From the NCBI GenBank assembly GCA_021209875.1, contig JAGYVD010000002.1:3596001-3660000 (forward strand): a stretch of 64,000 bases of DNA, given 5' to 3'. Origin of the DNA: Rosellinia necatrix (lineage: Eukaryota; Ascomycota; Sordariomycetes; Xylariales; Xylariaceae). A program made the translations under genes and the position numbers. Below, piece after piece: positions 22,624 to 35,666 of the stretch; positions within the stretch are counted from its first letter, which is position 1, and every line of letters begins with the position of its first letter. The notes below the pieces were generated by a model that did no database searches, was not told the DNA's origin, and saw only the letters and a list, made by a program, of their open reading frames with translations.

Positions 22624-24778
22624 CGTTAATCCGAGAGTTTAGTGACCTGGGCCTGCGCCCTCTGTTGGGCCGTCCTTGATTCTGCCCTGTAAATCTGGCT
22701 TCACCTTGTTTTATACTTCTTTTTTCCGGTCGATAACTCGTGGGCCCCGTCCCGAATCCCCGTGTACGATAATTATCAACCAGTCCTTGTCCTAAAGTCC
22801 CGATGGTAAATAACGATTGAGTGCGATGGGTTGCCAGTTAAATAACATAGATAGCGATACGCGTTCGATTCAAGCCGAGGATAAGTGGAATTTGCCGCGA
22901 AGAATTCGGCGGCTAGCTTGGTAGATTCGAAAGCCTAAAGGTATGTAGAGTATGTACACGGGGGAAGGGGGAACGTGCGCGTGCCCCTTGAGAACCATAA
23001 GGGACAATAAGGGCAAGCAAATAAATCAAAGGGAGAATATTTACTTGACGGATCAAAGCCGAGGTGAGACAAGAGGAAATAAAGAAACAGGTAGGGTACT
23101 TGGAGATGGGTGAGAGGGACAATAAGAGCAAAAAGAACAAAGCTACCCGGAGGTAGCTATTCAACCGACCGGGTCCATGGCCGAGGCGAATCTATATAAC
23201 GAAAAGAAGCTAGATAATAGACGGTACGGAACCAGACGCACTTTGGCTAAAGGGTGCACAGGTTATCCTACTATGTCTCAATAGACAAGCTCGAGTCACG
23301 CAACCGCCGCCACCGGTCTCTTGCCACGTGCCGGATATAGTCTCGTGTGCTAACAAGGCGCATGTAGACATAGTTCCGCGGCTTCAAACGTGTGGGGGCA
23401 AGCACAAGAACAAGACCGACCAGGGGGGAGGGGAAGGGGAGACGAGCGCTTGAAAACAAAGGAACCATCCCGAGTAGGTTAGATGGTTTCTCGCCGCGTC
23501 GATGGAAGGGGGAGAGAAGGGAGCACAATGGCGGGACAATCAATATTCGATCCCTGCCCTTTTCTAGCCTCTCTCTACACATCCGCTCCTCTTACTCCTA
23601 TAAGTATTCTGTCCCGGTGGCTTTTGCGGGTTGGGTAGGATGGCCGCAAGGTTAAGACCGTCCCCCCCCTCCAATTACCCATTCCGCCCAGCCTTGGGTA
23701 GACAGATAGATAATACGCGGGTGCTATTTAGTAGATTAGGTGTGCAGTCAGGCCAAAGGAGAAATAAGTGGTGCGGGCGGCCGGAAGGGATCGGTTGGCG
23801 GATTCGGCGAACCGGAGTTTTGGTATTGGCGCATGCAATAATTTTTTTTTTTTTTTCCTTGATGCGCTATCATCAACATTGGCAAAGTCTTATGCAAGTT
23901 ATTTGTGTCATAATTACTACATTTTCACAATCATTTTCGCCTCTTAATGCTGAATACTAATGTCGACTTTGGTCTGCTCTCGTACTCATTGCGCAACCAA
24001 AGACGGTCATTGGCGTAACTGATAATTGATGACTGATGACGTCGCCGCTGGCGAATATATGACTTAACCGACAGGAAGCCGAGCTTGTGATTTTGCGGGG
24101 AGGGTTAAAGTGGGTCATCTCAACCCCAGTGTTCACCTAGTTTATACAGTGTTACACACCGCATGTAGACTGTACTATGCTCTGTCGGCCTATTCAGCTT
24201 CTATCGACTGCCGAGGTTGAATCGGCTAGGGCCTAAGCCGCATGCCATATCTTTCTGTATATAAATTCGCGGCTTCCATCGGGATTTATAGGAGTACCTG
24301 CCTTGCCGCTGGGTGCCTCAAGTAGCCGATAATTGCCCTTAGCCAGGCGTCTTCACATGCAGTCATTCATGAGTATAATTCAGTAAACAAGCCAGCCGGC
24401 TTAAAAGCGGACATTCTTATTGCATAGGTATAGTATGAGCATCAATCTACATAACCGTTCGACTATTGAATCAAGAAGTTCATATCTAAAAAATTAAAAC
24501 ATCGCTATTTGCTTGCGTATGTGACCATATAAAACGCCTAAGCCCCTGATCGGGCACTGGTCCCTGTCCTAGTTAAGTATTCCCCTGGACTGTCTATAAT
24601 TGCGCCTTGGCCTTTTGTGTTGAAACCCCGTTATAAGCCCGCGTATTCAAGGAAAAGGGTATATATGGCGCGTAAAGTCATTGCTTCGCAAACCGAAGTG
24701 GAACGGAACGCCAGTTACCCGATTTGAAACCCCGAATAAAAACAGAAAAGGAAACAAGTGACCGCCAGACTTCGGATA
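22624..24778. other. 2.2-kb spacer, no gene recognised
   Basis: Purine-rich stretches (about 22960-23130 and 23420-23530) and a T run of about 15 at 23842-23856 are visible. Short open frames on both strands do not resemble proteins. It should contain the carrier promoter at its left end and the sconB-like gene's 3' end at its right. Confidence 0.5.
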
Positions 24779-27050
24779 TTAAGACGGCGTGCCCCTTTCA
24801 AGGCATTCTCCCGGTTCGCCCTCAAAACTGTATAGGCGGACTTCTCCGTCTTCGCCTCCGCTTGCAAAGCGGCTATCACTGAGACCAACGCAGGTGACAG
24901 GCCCTCCGTGGCCGGTGAATGTGCGTTCGCATTTGCCCGTACGCGGCTCCCAGACTTTCACTATGGAGGGTTAGTAACGGTCACCATCATAAAGTTAGAA
25001 ATAATGATGACCTACCAGTTGCATCATTAGCCCCGGAAACATAACGGAGTGTGTCCACTGCCAGGCCCCAAACACCTTCAACGTGCCCCCAGAAGCAGCG
25101 GGGACTCTTGCCCGTGGCAGTATCCCATAGCTTTAGTGTTGCGTCCAACGACCCTGTGAGCATGTAGCGTGGCGGTAACGGGCGGTCTGGGTCGTTTGAG
25201 AATACCGGACCATACGCCCCCCGTTCTTCCGCCAGAGGACTCGAACTTAGCGGACTTGGTGAGGTGACTGGGGTGACACTGCGGTTACTAGCCGTAGAAG
25301 AAGCATCGGCTTCACGGGCGCTTTCGTCTTCAAACTCGAAATCATCTGGTAGAGCTAAGACTTGTTGAACCTGTCCAACATGCCCTTCATAGGTCCGAAT
25401 ACATGTTCTAGAATCCAGATCCCATAATTTGACCGTGCAATCATCTGATGCCGACAGCAGGGTGCGAGATGTCACGTCCAGTCGGACTTGGTTAACCCAG
25501 TCAGCGTGGCCTCGCAGAGAAAACGACTGCTGCGTCTTGAAGTTGAAGATTTTGATAGACCTGTCCATAGACCCGGATGCAAGGAAGTCTCCTTCCATAT
25601 GGACCGTGATAACCCCCCCTTGGTGATTGAGCGTGTTAATACAGGCGCCAGTCCGCCAATTCCAGATCTTAACCGTACCATCCAAACTCCCGCTCACGAG
25701 CATACGATCGTCGAATTGGAGGGCTCGAATACCCATAGTATGGCCTTGTAAAGTTCGCACGACCTCACCCTTTTCGATGTCCCAGATCTTGATGGTGGCG
25801 TCATAGGAGCCGGTGGCGAGCATGTTGTCGTCGAATTGGAGACACGTAACTCCGTTGGCATGGCCACTGAAGGTTTTGATAGTGCACCGGCCCTTTTGCC
25901 AATTGGATCCAACCTTGAAACGGTCTCGGTACACATCCTTCCATGGTCGAAGATTCTTTTCTCGTCCTGGCTCTGTACTTGTTGATTTGCCATTAACCTC
26001 CTCTTTTGTACATCGACGCTTGGGTTGTGTTTCACTCTCGTCGGATTCTGCGGCACGTTTTGTGGCAGTGGAAACTGGAGGGGCTTCGATAAGCGGTGCA
26101 ACCGGCGCCGGAGGCAGCGCACGTTGCTGTTGTGTTTTCCATTCTCTTCGCCGCTTTTTTTCTAGCCTAGGCAAACCCCATTGGCATTTTTCACACTTTC
26201 GTCCGATATGTTGCTCACACATACGCTGCCAGACAAGGTCGTCTCCAGATAAGCTATGCCATCGTCGACTAACCTGGGCCGCTTTGCAGAGAGAAGAGCA
26301 GTCAAGGTAGCACAGGATCTTCAAAGACAGTTCCGTCGGTAATGCAGACATGAAATCTATCTTAAGCTGTTCGTGCACTTCGCGTGAAACCGTGGAGAGT
26401 TGGGGAAAGCAACATTGCGTAATGATGCCCTGCAGCATTAATTCTCGTTGTTTGGTGGGGGCCGCGGAAAATAATGACCACACGTTTGTGATGGCTTGGC
26501 GGTCTCCGGCGGGTAACGTTTCGAGATCCTATCATACATGTCAGCATATTCTATGGCAGCCAAATCGATTAGATCCAATCAAATACCAACATACCCTCTG
26601 GATAAGAGCCATCTTCGACTCATCGGCAGCCCGGCGACACTTAGAATCTGGGCGATGCCTATAACAATATTTGCTATTGGGATCCTTATTTTTTAGGCTC
26701 GATATGGAGGGAAGGTCCGGCTTCCCTATAGGCGCATACAAACTAGGAATATGTTCGCGGAGAAAAGGCGTTACCGATTGGCTCATAGACTGTTGGGAGA
26801 TATTGGGCAGGCGGGAGGCATCGTCCTCTCCAGGTCTCCTCCGGTCGCAATTTTCTCTCGACGGCTTCATCGTTGTGTCCTCAGCCTGCTTGGGCGCAGC
26901 CGGCGGCGATTGTGTGCGCCCTGCGGGGAGGGCCATCGACTTCTGGTGTAGATGCATCAAGGCGTCGTCTTTAGAGCGACGAGAAGGGCTGTCGTGCCAC
27001 GGCGGAGGTAACAGAGTGTACGATGCGGGTAGAGACACTAGGCTTTCCAT
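24779..27050 (-). CDS. sconB: F-box/WD40 sulfur metabolism regulator (sconB / scon-2 / MET30 type)
   Basis: Three exons, complement(24779..24960, 25016..26528, 26595..27050); 716 residues. The N-terminal half ends in the family hallmark [17 protein letters not shown] and IQRDLETLP. A motif VWSLFSAAP precedes an F-box at about 209-255 ([15 protein letters not shown]). [17 protein letters not shown] follows, then about seven WD40 blades from about residue 365 to the end ([38 protein letters not shown]). A Ser- and acid-rich insert separates blades 5 and 6. Homologues are substrate adaptors of an SCF ubiquitin ligase that switches off sulfur-assimilation transcription. The frame is open upstream to a TTG at 27188, but the first ATG in frame is 27050 ([10 protein letters not shown]). 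The final exon joins as DAT|VKVWEP across a 55-nt intron. Confidence 0.93.
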
Positions 27051-29360
27051 TGCGGTTGAGTCAACAGGCGAGACAGCGGCGTGTTGAGGACCGCCGGGGG
27101 TGGATGTGCATAAGAGTTGGAGTGCAAGATTACGACATTTGAAGGGGGTGGGAGGAGGCCAAATGACGGTGACGGTCAAAGGAGGCAAGATGGCGTGCTA
27201 TTTCTGCGACGACCTATGAATGCCGTGCTAGCAACACGTATCTGGACCCTTGCGTCAAGCGCAGCGTAGAAGAGGCTCGGCTCGAAGTTGGCTGGAGTCA
27301 AAACAGGTCACTCAGGGCATGCATAGGAGCCTCTTCAAACACCCCTGTTCGAGGATATCGACCTGACTGCGACGGTGATATAATCGGCGATATAGGAGCA
27401 AAGCTAATGGCCTGGAGATATGAGGCAGCCTCGGAGGTTTGCTTGACTCTTTCGGCACGCTAGCGTTCGTGGTTGTCAATGCAACATTTGGTCCGCAAAA
27501 GATGAGAGGGCAGAGAAGAAGTGCGAGATTGGTGGAGTTGAGCTGCTTTGGGGCCAGAATTGCGACATCGCTGTGTGCTCTGCACCGAGATCCCTCTCCC
27601 GCTGCACGATTTGCCCCACCACGGCTGTCGGGGCATGCCCCTTGTCCCGCCCGGGTCCCAATTGGGCACACACAGATCGTGGAGATCCATACCAAGACCA
27701 AATACGGACTAGTGCCGAGCGACCTGGTCACGGACTGGTCAGGTACATAGCTACCTAAGTGCTATTCGAGCACCAGGAGCACCAGGAACACCCGTGTAGG
27801 TCAGGAGTGGGGTCGGCTTTGGAGAGATTCAATCGTTACTCGATACAGCATAGGCAGGGTGGTGGTCATGGAGCCTCTCCGTTCGCTTTTAACTGTCCCA
27901 ATGCCCCCCTTCTGGCCCCTCCAGAGGGCCCCCTCCAGAAGGCCCCTCCTTAGCATGCGAAAGAGGAGAACAGGTTTGACCATGACTTAGGTACTTAAAG
28001 TAGTCATCTTTTGTTGGGTCTCTATCCGTAAAACGAAACGGCAGCCCGCGATATTGGCATTTCACTCACTCACTTGATTGAACCAGTGGCTGTTTTCCCT
28101 CGGCAACCGGTGATCAAATGTTCATCTAAGGGAGGATTGAGGTAAATGCCTGGGCGATACCGACAGCCGTTTAACCGATCGGCTTTGGGTTTCGTTCCAT
28201 TGCCTGCCTGCCTGCTATGGTACTAATACTCAGCACGTGACTGGTAACTATCTCGTAATCTAAACTCGATAGTTTCCCATCGGTACATATTTATTCCATG
28301 TAGGTACCTAAGTACCTACCTAGGTACCTACCTAGGTAGGTATCTACCTAGGTATCTACCTAGGTATCTAGTAGGTAGTGTACAAGCAAGTATATACACC
28401 ACCCACCCAGGGATTCCGGTTGCTATCCCAGGGAATCTTGATCCAGTCAAGGGTGATCGCTGCGTACCAGCCATTCGGAAATGCGACACTATCGCGTGCG
28501 ATGGCGACCTCGGGTGCATCAAATGCCATTGGACGCCGCGTCTGCCGCACAATTATGCGCAGAAACCAAAACAGACAATCCTGGTCCCAAGAACCGATTT
28601 GAAAAGGAGAGGGATAGTCAGAGGGATAGTCGGAGGGAGAAGAACAGGACATTAGAATTTTGATCACATCAGAACGACTATTGAGTTTCCATAAAACATC
28701 ATTTCCCCAAAAAGCTCGTATGAAGCAGCATGACCTGGGCAAGCCGCAAAGTGCCCGCTGACAAGAAAACAGTTAGTGTTCATCGCCACCTCAGTCTGCA
28801 GCTAGACTTCTCGCGCACATCGAGTACATATGCCAAAGCATGATGAACATAACAGGCGTAAACGAAGTCGGCTTCCTCGAGCTAAGAAAGTGTAGGCAGA
28901 GAAGGTAAGGTTGGCCCGGGAGACAAATGCAGGTCAATTTCCCCGATATTCATCGACAACTCCATGCATGACACGGCGCCATTTAGTGTATGAAAGGTGG
29001 GCATGTATGTATATTTACCCCAATTCAACCGAACTCGGAGTGTGTCGGTACTGTGAGATGAGATGAAGGCTTGAAGGGGCAACAGTGTGCTGTGGATTAA
29101 GTAACCAAGGAAGTACCTAGGTTAGGTTAGGTACTTCGCACTTCATGTCAGCATTATTCAAGGCAGTCATTACTACGTCGGCATCGCAGACCATAATATG
29201 TCATAATGGCATCATTGTAGTCCGGAGTTTGATAAAGAATGCATTGTCTCGCAGCTACTTACTCCTATTGAGATCAAAGGCATCCGTTCGGTTATCTGAG
29301 AACAATGAGACTAAGAGATAAAAAGCAACCCAAGCCCAGCCAAGTCGCTTGGAGCTTCAT
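27051..29360. other. 2.3-kb spacer with a dense TAGGTA palindrome cluster
   Basis: Open frames of 60-140 codons overlap on both strands at 27310-27980 and 28330-28740; most begin at non-ATG codons and none is recognisable. At about 28300-28378 copies of TACCTAGGTA are packed end to end. The right end is the upstream region of the hypothetical gene starting near 29361. Confidence 0.5.
28296..28378. repeat. Dense TACCTAGGTA palindrome cluster
   Basis: Repeats of TAGGTACCTA, TACCTACCTAGG and TATCTACCTAGG are packed end to end. The units are self-complementary, so the whole stretch could fold. It is the densest example of a motif scattered through the spacers of this window. Confidence 0.85.
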
Positions 29361-29503
29361 ATGGGACCGACGGTTCCAACAAGCTTTTGTAGAGAAAACT
29401 GCTGTAGGCAAATATACCTATCTTGTCTGATATAACAGTTCATACATTACCAACAAATAGCATCGAAACGCCTGCAAGCCCGAGGACATCACTCCGCCTG
29501 AAG

Positions 29504-30418
29504 ATGCCCTCGGACTGCATTCCTACCATTTATACAGCATCAGCATCCCCTGAAAGAGCATCCCCTGAAAGCGCCTTTATGCGCCTCTCCCACAAGGAGC
29601 AGAGACCCTCCCTTAAGTTGCGCACACCAGACGAGACGCCTCAACATCAGTTTATGAACCAACTAGCGCCGTCCACCCGTACCACAATAAGCTCGTTGAA
29701 AGCCTCGTCAAAGAGTAAAAGGTCGTTTCGAGATGCTGCAAGTCGAACGCTCTCTCTAAGCTTAGATCTCGGCAAAGCAACCATCAAGAGGACCAAGCCA
29801 GTCCTAGGAACAGCCGCGGCTGCAGGTAAGAGAGCAGTAAGCCGCCTAAACCAAGTGACAACTGCATTGAGAGAGAATGAGACCGAAGGCCCGTCGTCGC
29901 CCTCAAGCTGCTTGTCATCAACATCTCTTTTCCATAGACCGAGGTTACCGAAACTGCATATCCCGGAAATAGGAAGTGTAGTGGAACAAGCATTAAACAG
30001 CGTCTGTTCCACAGACACTCAACAAAGCCCTAGCTTTGGCCTCTTGGAGCTGTCCCCGACCAGTCGCGATCTCAGGCACGAATGGACGAGCGACGACCAC
30101 CCTGAAGACGTTGCCGCCGAGTTTCACAACATACTGAGTGCGCGCCGTAGAGTTCGTAAAGGTAAGTTCGGAGTAGAGGTAGCCAGATATTGCCGTGCTA
30201 GGCCGACCTGGGATAATTCCTGGGCGAGTAGGGCAACGAACGACAACCATGATGACAGGGCGCTTTTGAGAAGCCTCACGGACGCTCTGCAGGCACAGAA
30301 GGACCAGGCCGCTCGGCTGGTACAGCGAGCCCCTGGTCTCTATCCTGGACTTGAGCCTGTGTCCACCCCAGGCTGTACCTTAAGCTTGTATTGGCAACAT
30401 AAAAGTTCCTATTGCTGA
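29504..30418 (+). CDS. Ser-rich basic hypothetical protein
   Basis: I do not recognise a family. The frame from the ATG at 29504 (MPSDCIPTIYTASAS) gives 304 residues, rich in Ser, Thr, Lys and Arg. It has an Ala-rich basic segment (AAAAGKRAVSRLNQ), a short acidic part (EWTSDDHPEDVAAEF) and a Gln/Ala/Leu-rich possible helix near the C-terminus (SLTDALQAQKDQAARL). The open frame extends upstream to a TTG at 29423. An alternative 5' exon may begin at the ATG at 29361 and join through a GTAGGC donor near 29403 and an ACAG acceptor at 29440; phase is compatible but unproven. A GTAAGT near 30162 could also be a donor, so the C-terminus is uncertain. An 85-codon antisense frame overlaps. Probably a real but lineage-restricted, largely disordered protein. 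Confidence 0.5.
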   Translation: MPSDCIPTIYTASASPERASPESAFMRLSHKEQRPSLKLRTPDETPQHQFMNQLAPSTRTTISSLKASSKSKRSFRDAASRTLSLSLDLGKATIKRTKPVLGTAAAAGKRAVSRLNQVTTALRENETEGPSSPSSCLSSTSLFHRPRLPKLHIPEIGSVVEQALNSVCSTDTQQSPSFGLLELSPTSRDLRHEWTSDDHPEDVAAEFHNILSARRRVRKGKFGVEVARYCRARPTWDNSWASRATNDNHDDRALLRSLTDALQAQKDQAARLVQRAPGLYPGLEPVSTPGCTLSLYWQHKSSYC

Positions 30419-31624
30419 CCTCTGCGTCATCGTCCTGCACGCTCCGACTAGTAGTTTTCGATGGCGAAGAAGCGTTGTGGGCGATTGATTCATATCCATC
30501 GTCCATGTGGTCTCCGGCTCGTTTCGATTCTACTCTAAATACCGTGTCCATCCTGGTCATAATTCAGATGTCGTGTTATTTCTCGTTGTTTTGACCTAAA
30601 CTAAAGTCTATGCCTGTTTACTCCTCGTCGCGTAGTGATGTTTTACATTCTAGTGGTATATATATAGGTATATATGTATGTGTTGCAATGGAGACGCGAT
30701 TTCGTTAGTCATGGGCCCTGCGATACATTTTTAAAGAATAATTAGTTGATTAACAATAGAGAGACATTCATTTCATGACAGGCTAGTGAGGTATAAACCC
30801 TCGTGAGCAACATCCATGGATGTATCTACTCCCTTGACAGATTGATCTACTGAATGACTTAATGCCTAGTTAGGCGATCAATGAAATTGCAAGCGTTCAG
30901 TAGAGAAATAGAGAACCAGCAAGTTTCACCGCGCGAAGGGCAATGCGAGTCTTGATACACTCATTGACATGCACAGCACGGAGATGGAAAAATAAAAATA
31001 GAAATAAAAACAAAAAGAGATCGATCAACGATTCGCCTTAGGTAAGACATATATGTGAGCATGATAAGCAGTTGTGTCGCATCGCAGGGTCCAACAGAGC
31101 CGATGTCTTGCAGCCAAGGAGCCATTTTATTTTATTTTATTTTATCTCCCTATGCCATTTGCATTTTCCGCCGCTCGATGGGGTTTGTCTGCCGGCAACC
31201 CAAGCAATCATTTTAATGTGAGTGGCGTTATGATTGGGTGTGACAGACGCCGATTGGTCCGCCAAGCTTAACTTGCCTAAACTCAGCCAAAGCCGTGTTG
31301 TGCTTGATGGTTCAAGCGGCTTTCCCTTCCCAGTCGCGGGAAGCGACATGAGTTAGTTAATAAGAACGTGACGTGTTTGGTTTAGTGTAGTGTAGTTGCC
31401 AGTGTGTGTACGTAGATGGCAAGAAATCCCAGTCACCTCACTCTAACATACCAGCGCCGGCCGATTTATTTTGACTCATTCGGCCGTTTGGCCCTGTTAC
31501 CTGGTCCCCGGATCTTGAGATCGTAATACACAATCGGCGGCGGACACTCGTCTCCCTTTTGAATAATGTTTCTTGCGCGCAACCCCCAGACTTGATCTGC
31601 TGCATAAATTATCTGTTCCCTACC
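30419..31624. other. 1.2-kb spacer with a TTTTA repeat
   Basis: AT-rich sequence with a TATATAGGTATATATGTATG stretch at about 30657 and a TTTTA repeat at about 31125-31145. No coding sequence is supported, except that the right end is the 5' region of the GH47 gene. Confidence 0.5.
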
Positions 31625-33509
<1,885 letters not shown>

Positions 33510-33995
33510 CCTAACCTAATAGAAATATGTTGAAATATTTAACAACATTCCATCGGGGAAAAAAAAAACCCCTTGCCCTCATTGCCTACCGTGCCTTGGC
33601 TGGTTATGTGTACTTGACCGATTGCTGCTTCGTGTGAACGAACCCATGATGGGCACGAGTGCGGGGAAGCTCGATAATATGGTGACATATTATCTTACTT
33701 TTTTCTCTCTTTTTCTTTTAACCAACCCTCCCCCATGAACAAATTGGTCCAAAGATTTTACCTATAATCTTGATCAGTCGGTATCATCCATATTTAGCTC
33801 AACAGGACGAAGCCCCGATCTGTAACAATCCAAGCAGAGAGACCGAACAATAACCGGGTTGTAAATCACGCAATTGTGGGGGAATGTTGCGTGGGATACA
33901 TTGACTTATAGAGCGATCGATAAAAGCCCGCGTTAAACGGCACTCAGGGTAGATAGCAAGACATATTAGAAGCGGTTCGCTCTGGGCTATACACG
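33510..33995. other. Spacer between GH47 and TauD-type genes
   Basis: Short AT-rich interval with an A-run at about 33560 and a pyrimidine-rich stretch (TTACTTTTTTCTCTCTTTTTC) near 33693-33718. It holds the GH47 3' region and the dioxygenase promoter; nothing else is seen. Confidence 0.5.
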
Positions 33996-35450
33996 ATGTC
34001 CACGACAACAGTGACCTCGACTATTGCGCAGGCGCCAGCGCCGCCAGGCCAGCCTGACATTTCTTATCACCCGGACTATGAGAAATGGCAGGCCCGGGCC
34101 GCACACCGCCTGCAAGAGGGAAACTTGCCGAAAGCTATCCCGGCGGGCTTCCCGGAAAAGTTGACCGGTGATCTGGTGTGGGAGGGTCAGTCGGTGGTTG
34201 ATACGTACGACTGGACGTACGTCCTCACACCCGAGCACCTGGCCGAGATCGACCGGGCCGTGGCTCATTTCAAAGGTACGCGACACCGCTTCGGGTAGAT
34301 GAACTGGCGAACTAGATAGTAAACATGGCAAACAGGGCTCGGTAGGCCGCTCGGCGCTATAAGCCGCGAGTCATTCCCCCTGCCGACGCTACACGGGGAG
34401 CTCCGCCGGCTTGCGACGGAGCTGCATACGGGACACGGGTTCTTCGTGCTGCGCGGGCTCAAGGTGGACGACTACACGCGCGAGGAGAACGTGATCATTT
34501 ATGCCGGGGTGTCGGCCCACGTGGCGGCGGGGCGCGGGCGGCAAGACCACAAGTTCAACGGCGAGAGGGCTGATGTCGTCCTGGGCCACGTCAAGGACCT
34601 GTCTTGGTCGCGGGAGCAGAGCGCCGTGATCGGTAGCCCCGCGTACACGACGGACAAGCAGGTCTTCCACACGGACTCCGGGGATATCGTGTCGCTGTTC
34701 GTGCTCGAGACGTCGGCCGCGGGGGGCGCGAGTAAGCTCGCGAGCACATGGAGGGTGTACAACGAGATAGCTAGCACCCGGCCAGACCTAATCCACACGC
34801 TATCCGAGGACTGGGACATGGAAGTGTAAGCTTAGAGGGCAAAATCTGCAGAGATCGGGAGCACGCATACCCGTGGGGAAATAGCGAACCCTGCTGACAT
34901 TGTTTCCACAGATTTGATCGGCCCGACAAGCCGTATACTAAGAGGCCGTTATTATTCCACTTCCCGGCGACAGGCTCCAACCCAGAGAGAGTTGCTCTTC
35001 AATATGGCCGCCGCTACTTTGTCGGCTTTGGGGCCCTGCCACGCAACCCGGACATCCCGCCGATTACCGAGGCACAGGCGGAAGCGCTGGATACCGTGCA
35101 TTTCCTCGGCGACAAATTCTGCGTGAATACTGACTTCCAAAAGGGAGACATCCAGTACATCAACAATCTAGCGATCTTCCACGCGCGGGACGGCTTCACG
35201 GATACGCCTGAGAAACGGTATGCATGCCAGACCGCAACACCCTTTTTTGGGCTTCGGCAGGATCACTGACAAGGCTTTGGTCTTTAGACGACACTTATTA
35301 CGACTTTGGTTGCGCGACCCTAAAAACGCCTGGGAGACCCCAAGTGCTCTTCGTTGGCGGTGGGATCAGCTCTACGAGGGCATCACGCCCGAAAGCCAAG
35401 TGTTTCCGCTTGAGCCATACATTCGTAGTGCAAGCAACAAGGGGCGCTAA
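33996..35450 (+). CDS. TauD/TfdA-like Fe(II)/2-oxoglutarate dioxygenase
   Basis: Four exons, 33996..34275, 34336..34825, 34912..35217, 35288..35450; 412 residues, all joins in phase. The N-terminal part has DISYHPDYEKWQ and WTYVLTPEHLAEID. The core holds LHTGHGFFVLRGL, the metal-binding HTDSGD (His and Asp of the HxD motif), FHFPATGSNP, and near the end IQYINNLAIFHARDGF, with the distal His and a nearby Arg suited to bind iron and 2-oxoglutarate. The C-terminus RRHLLRLWLRDPKNAW is typical of the fungal taurine catabolism dioxygenase-like group. Members oxidise small molecules, including secondary metabolites; the substrate here is unknown. The gene converges with a mitochondrial-carrier-like gene, 216 bp between stop codons. 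Confidence 0.88.
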
Positions 35451-35666
35451 ACGTACTCACTTTTTGATAACTGAATCCAGTGTTTCTTAGTTTCAAGAAG
35501 TGACACATTTGAGAGGTGAATGGTAGTTGTGTTTGTTGGGGTCTATGCAGGTATACTTAATAGCGTGTCTAATATCTACTGAGTATGCAGCCAAGCAGAA
35601 AGGGTTCGTTCTGTCGGGGTCTTTCTCTGTGATTCGGATGGTCTATAGTGACGGCTCGCTCCACTT

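Noticed and set aside
27051..27188. Upstream extension of the sconB-like frame to 27188
   Set aside because: The codon at 27188 is TTG; the first ATG in frame is 27050.
27312..27731. 139-codon minus-strand frame
   Set aside because: It begins at GTG, overlaps open frames on the other strand and resembles nothing; no splice support.
31559..31624. Start of the GH47 gene at 31559
   Set aside because: That codon is TTG; the ATG at 31625 gives a proper signal-anchor protein.
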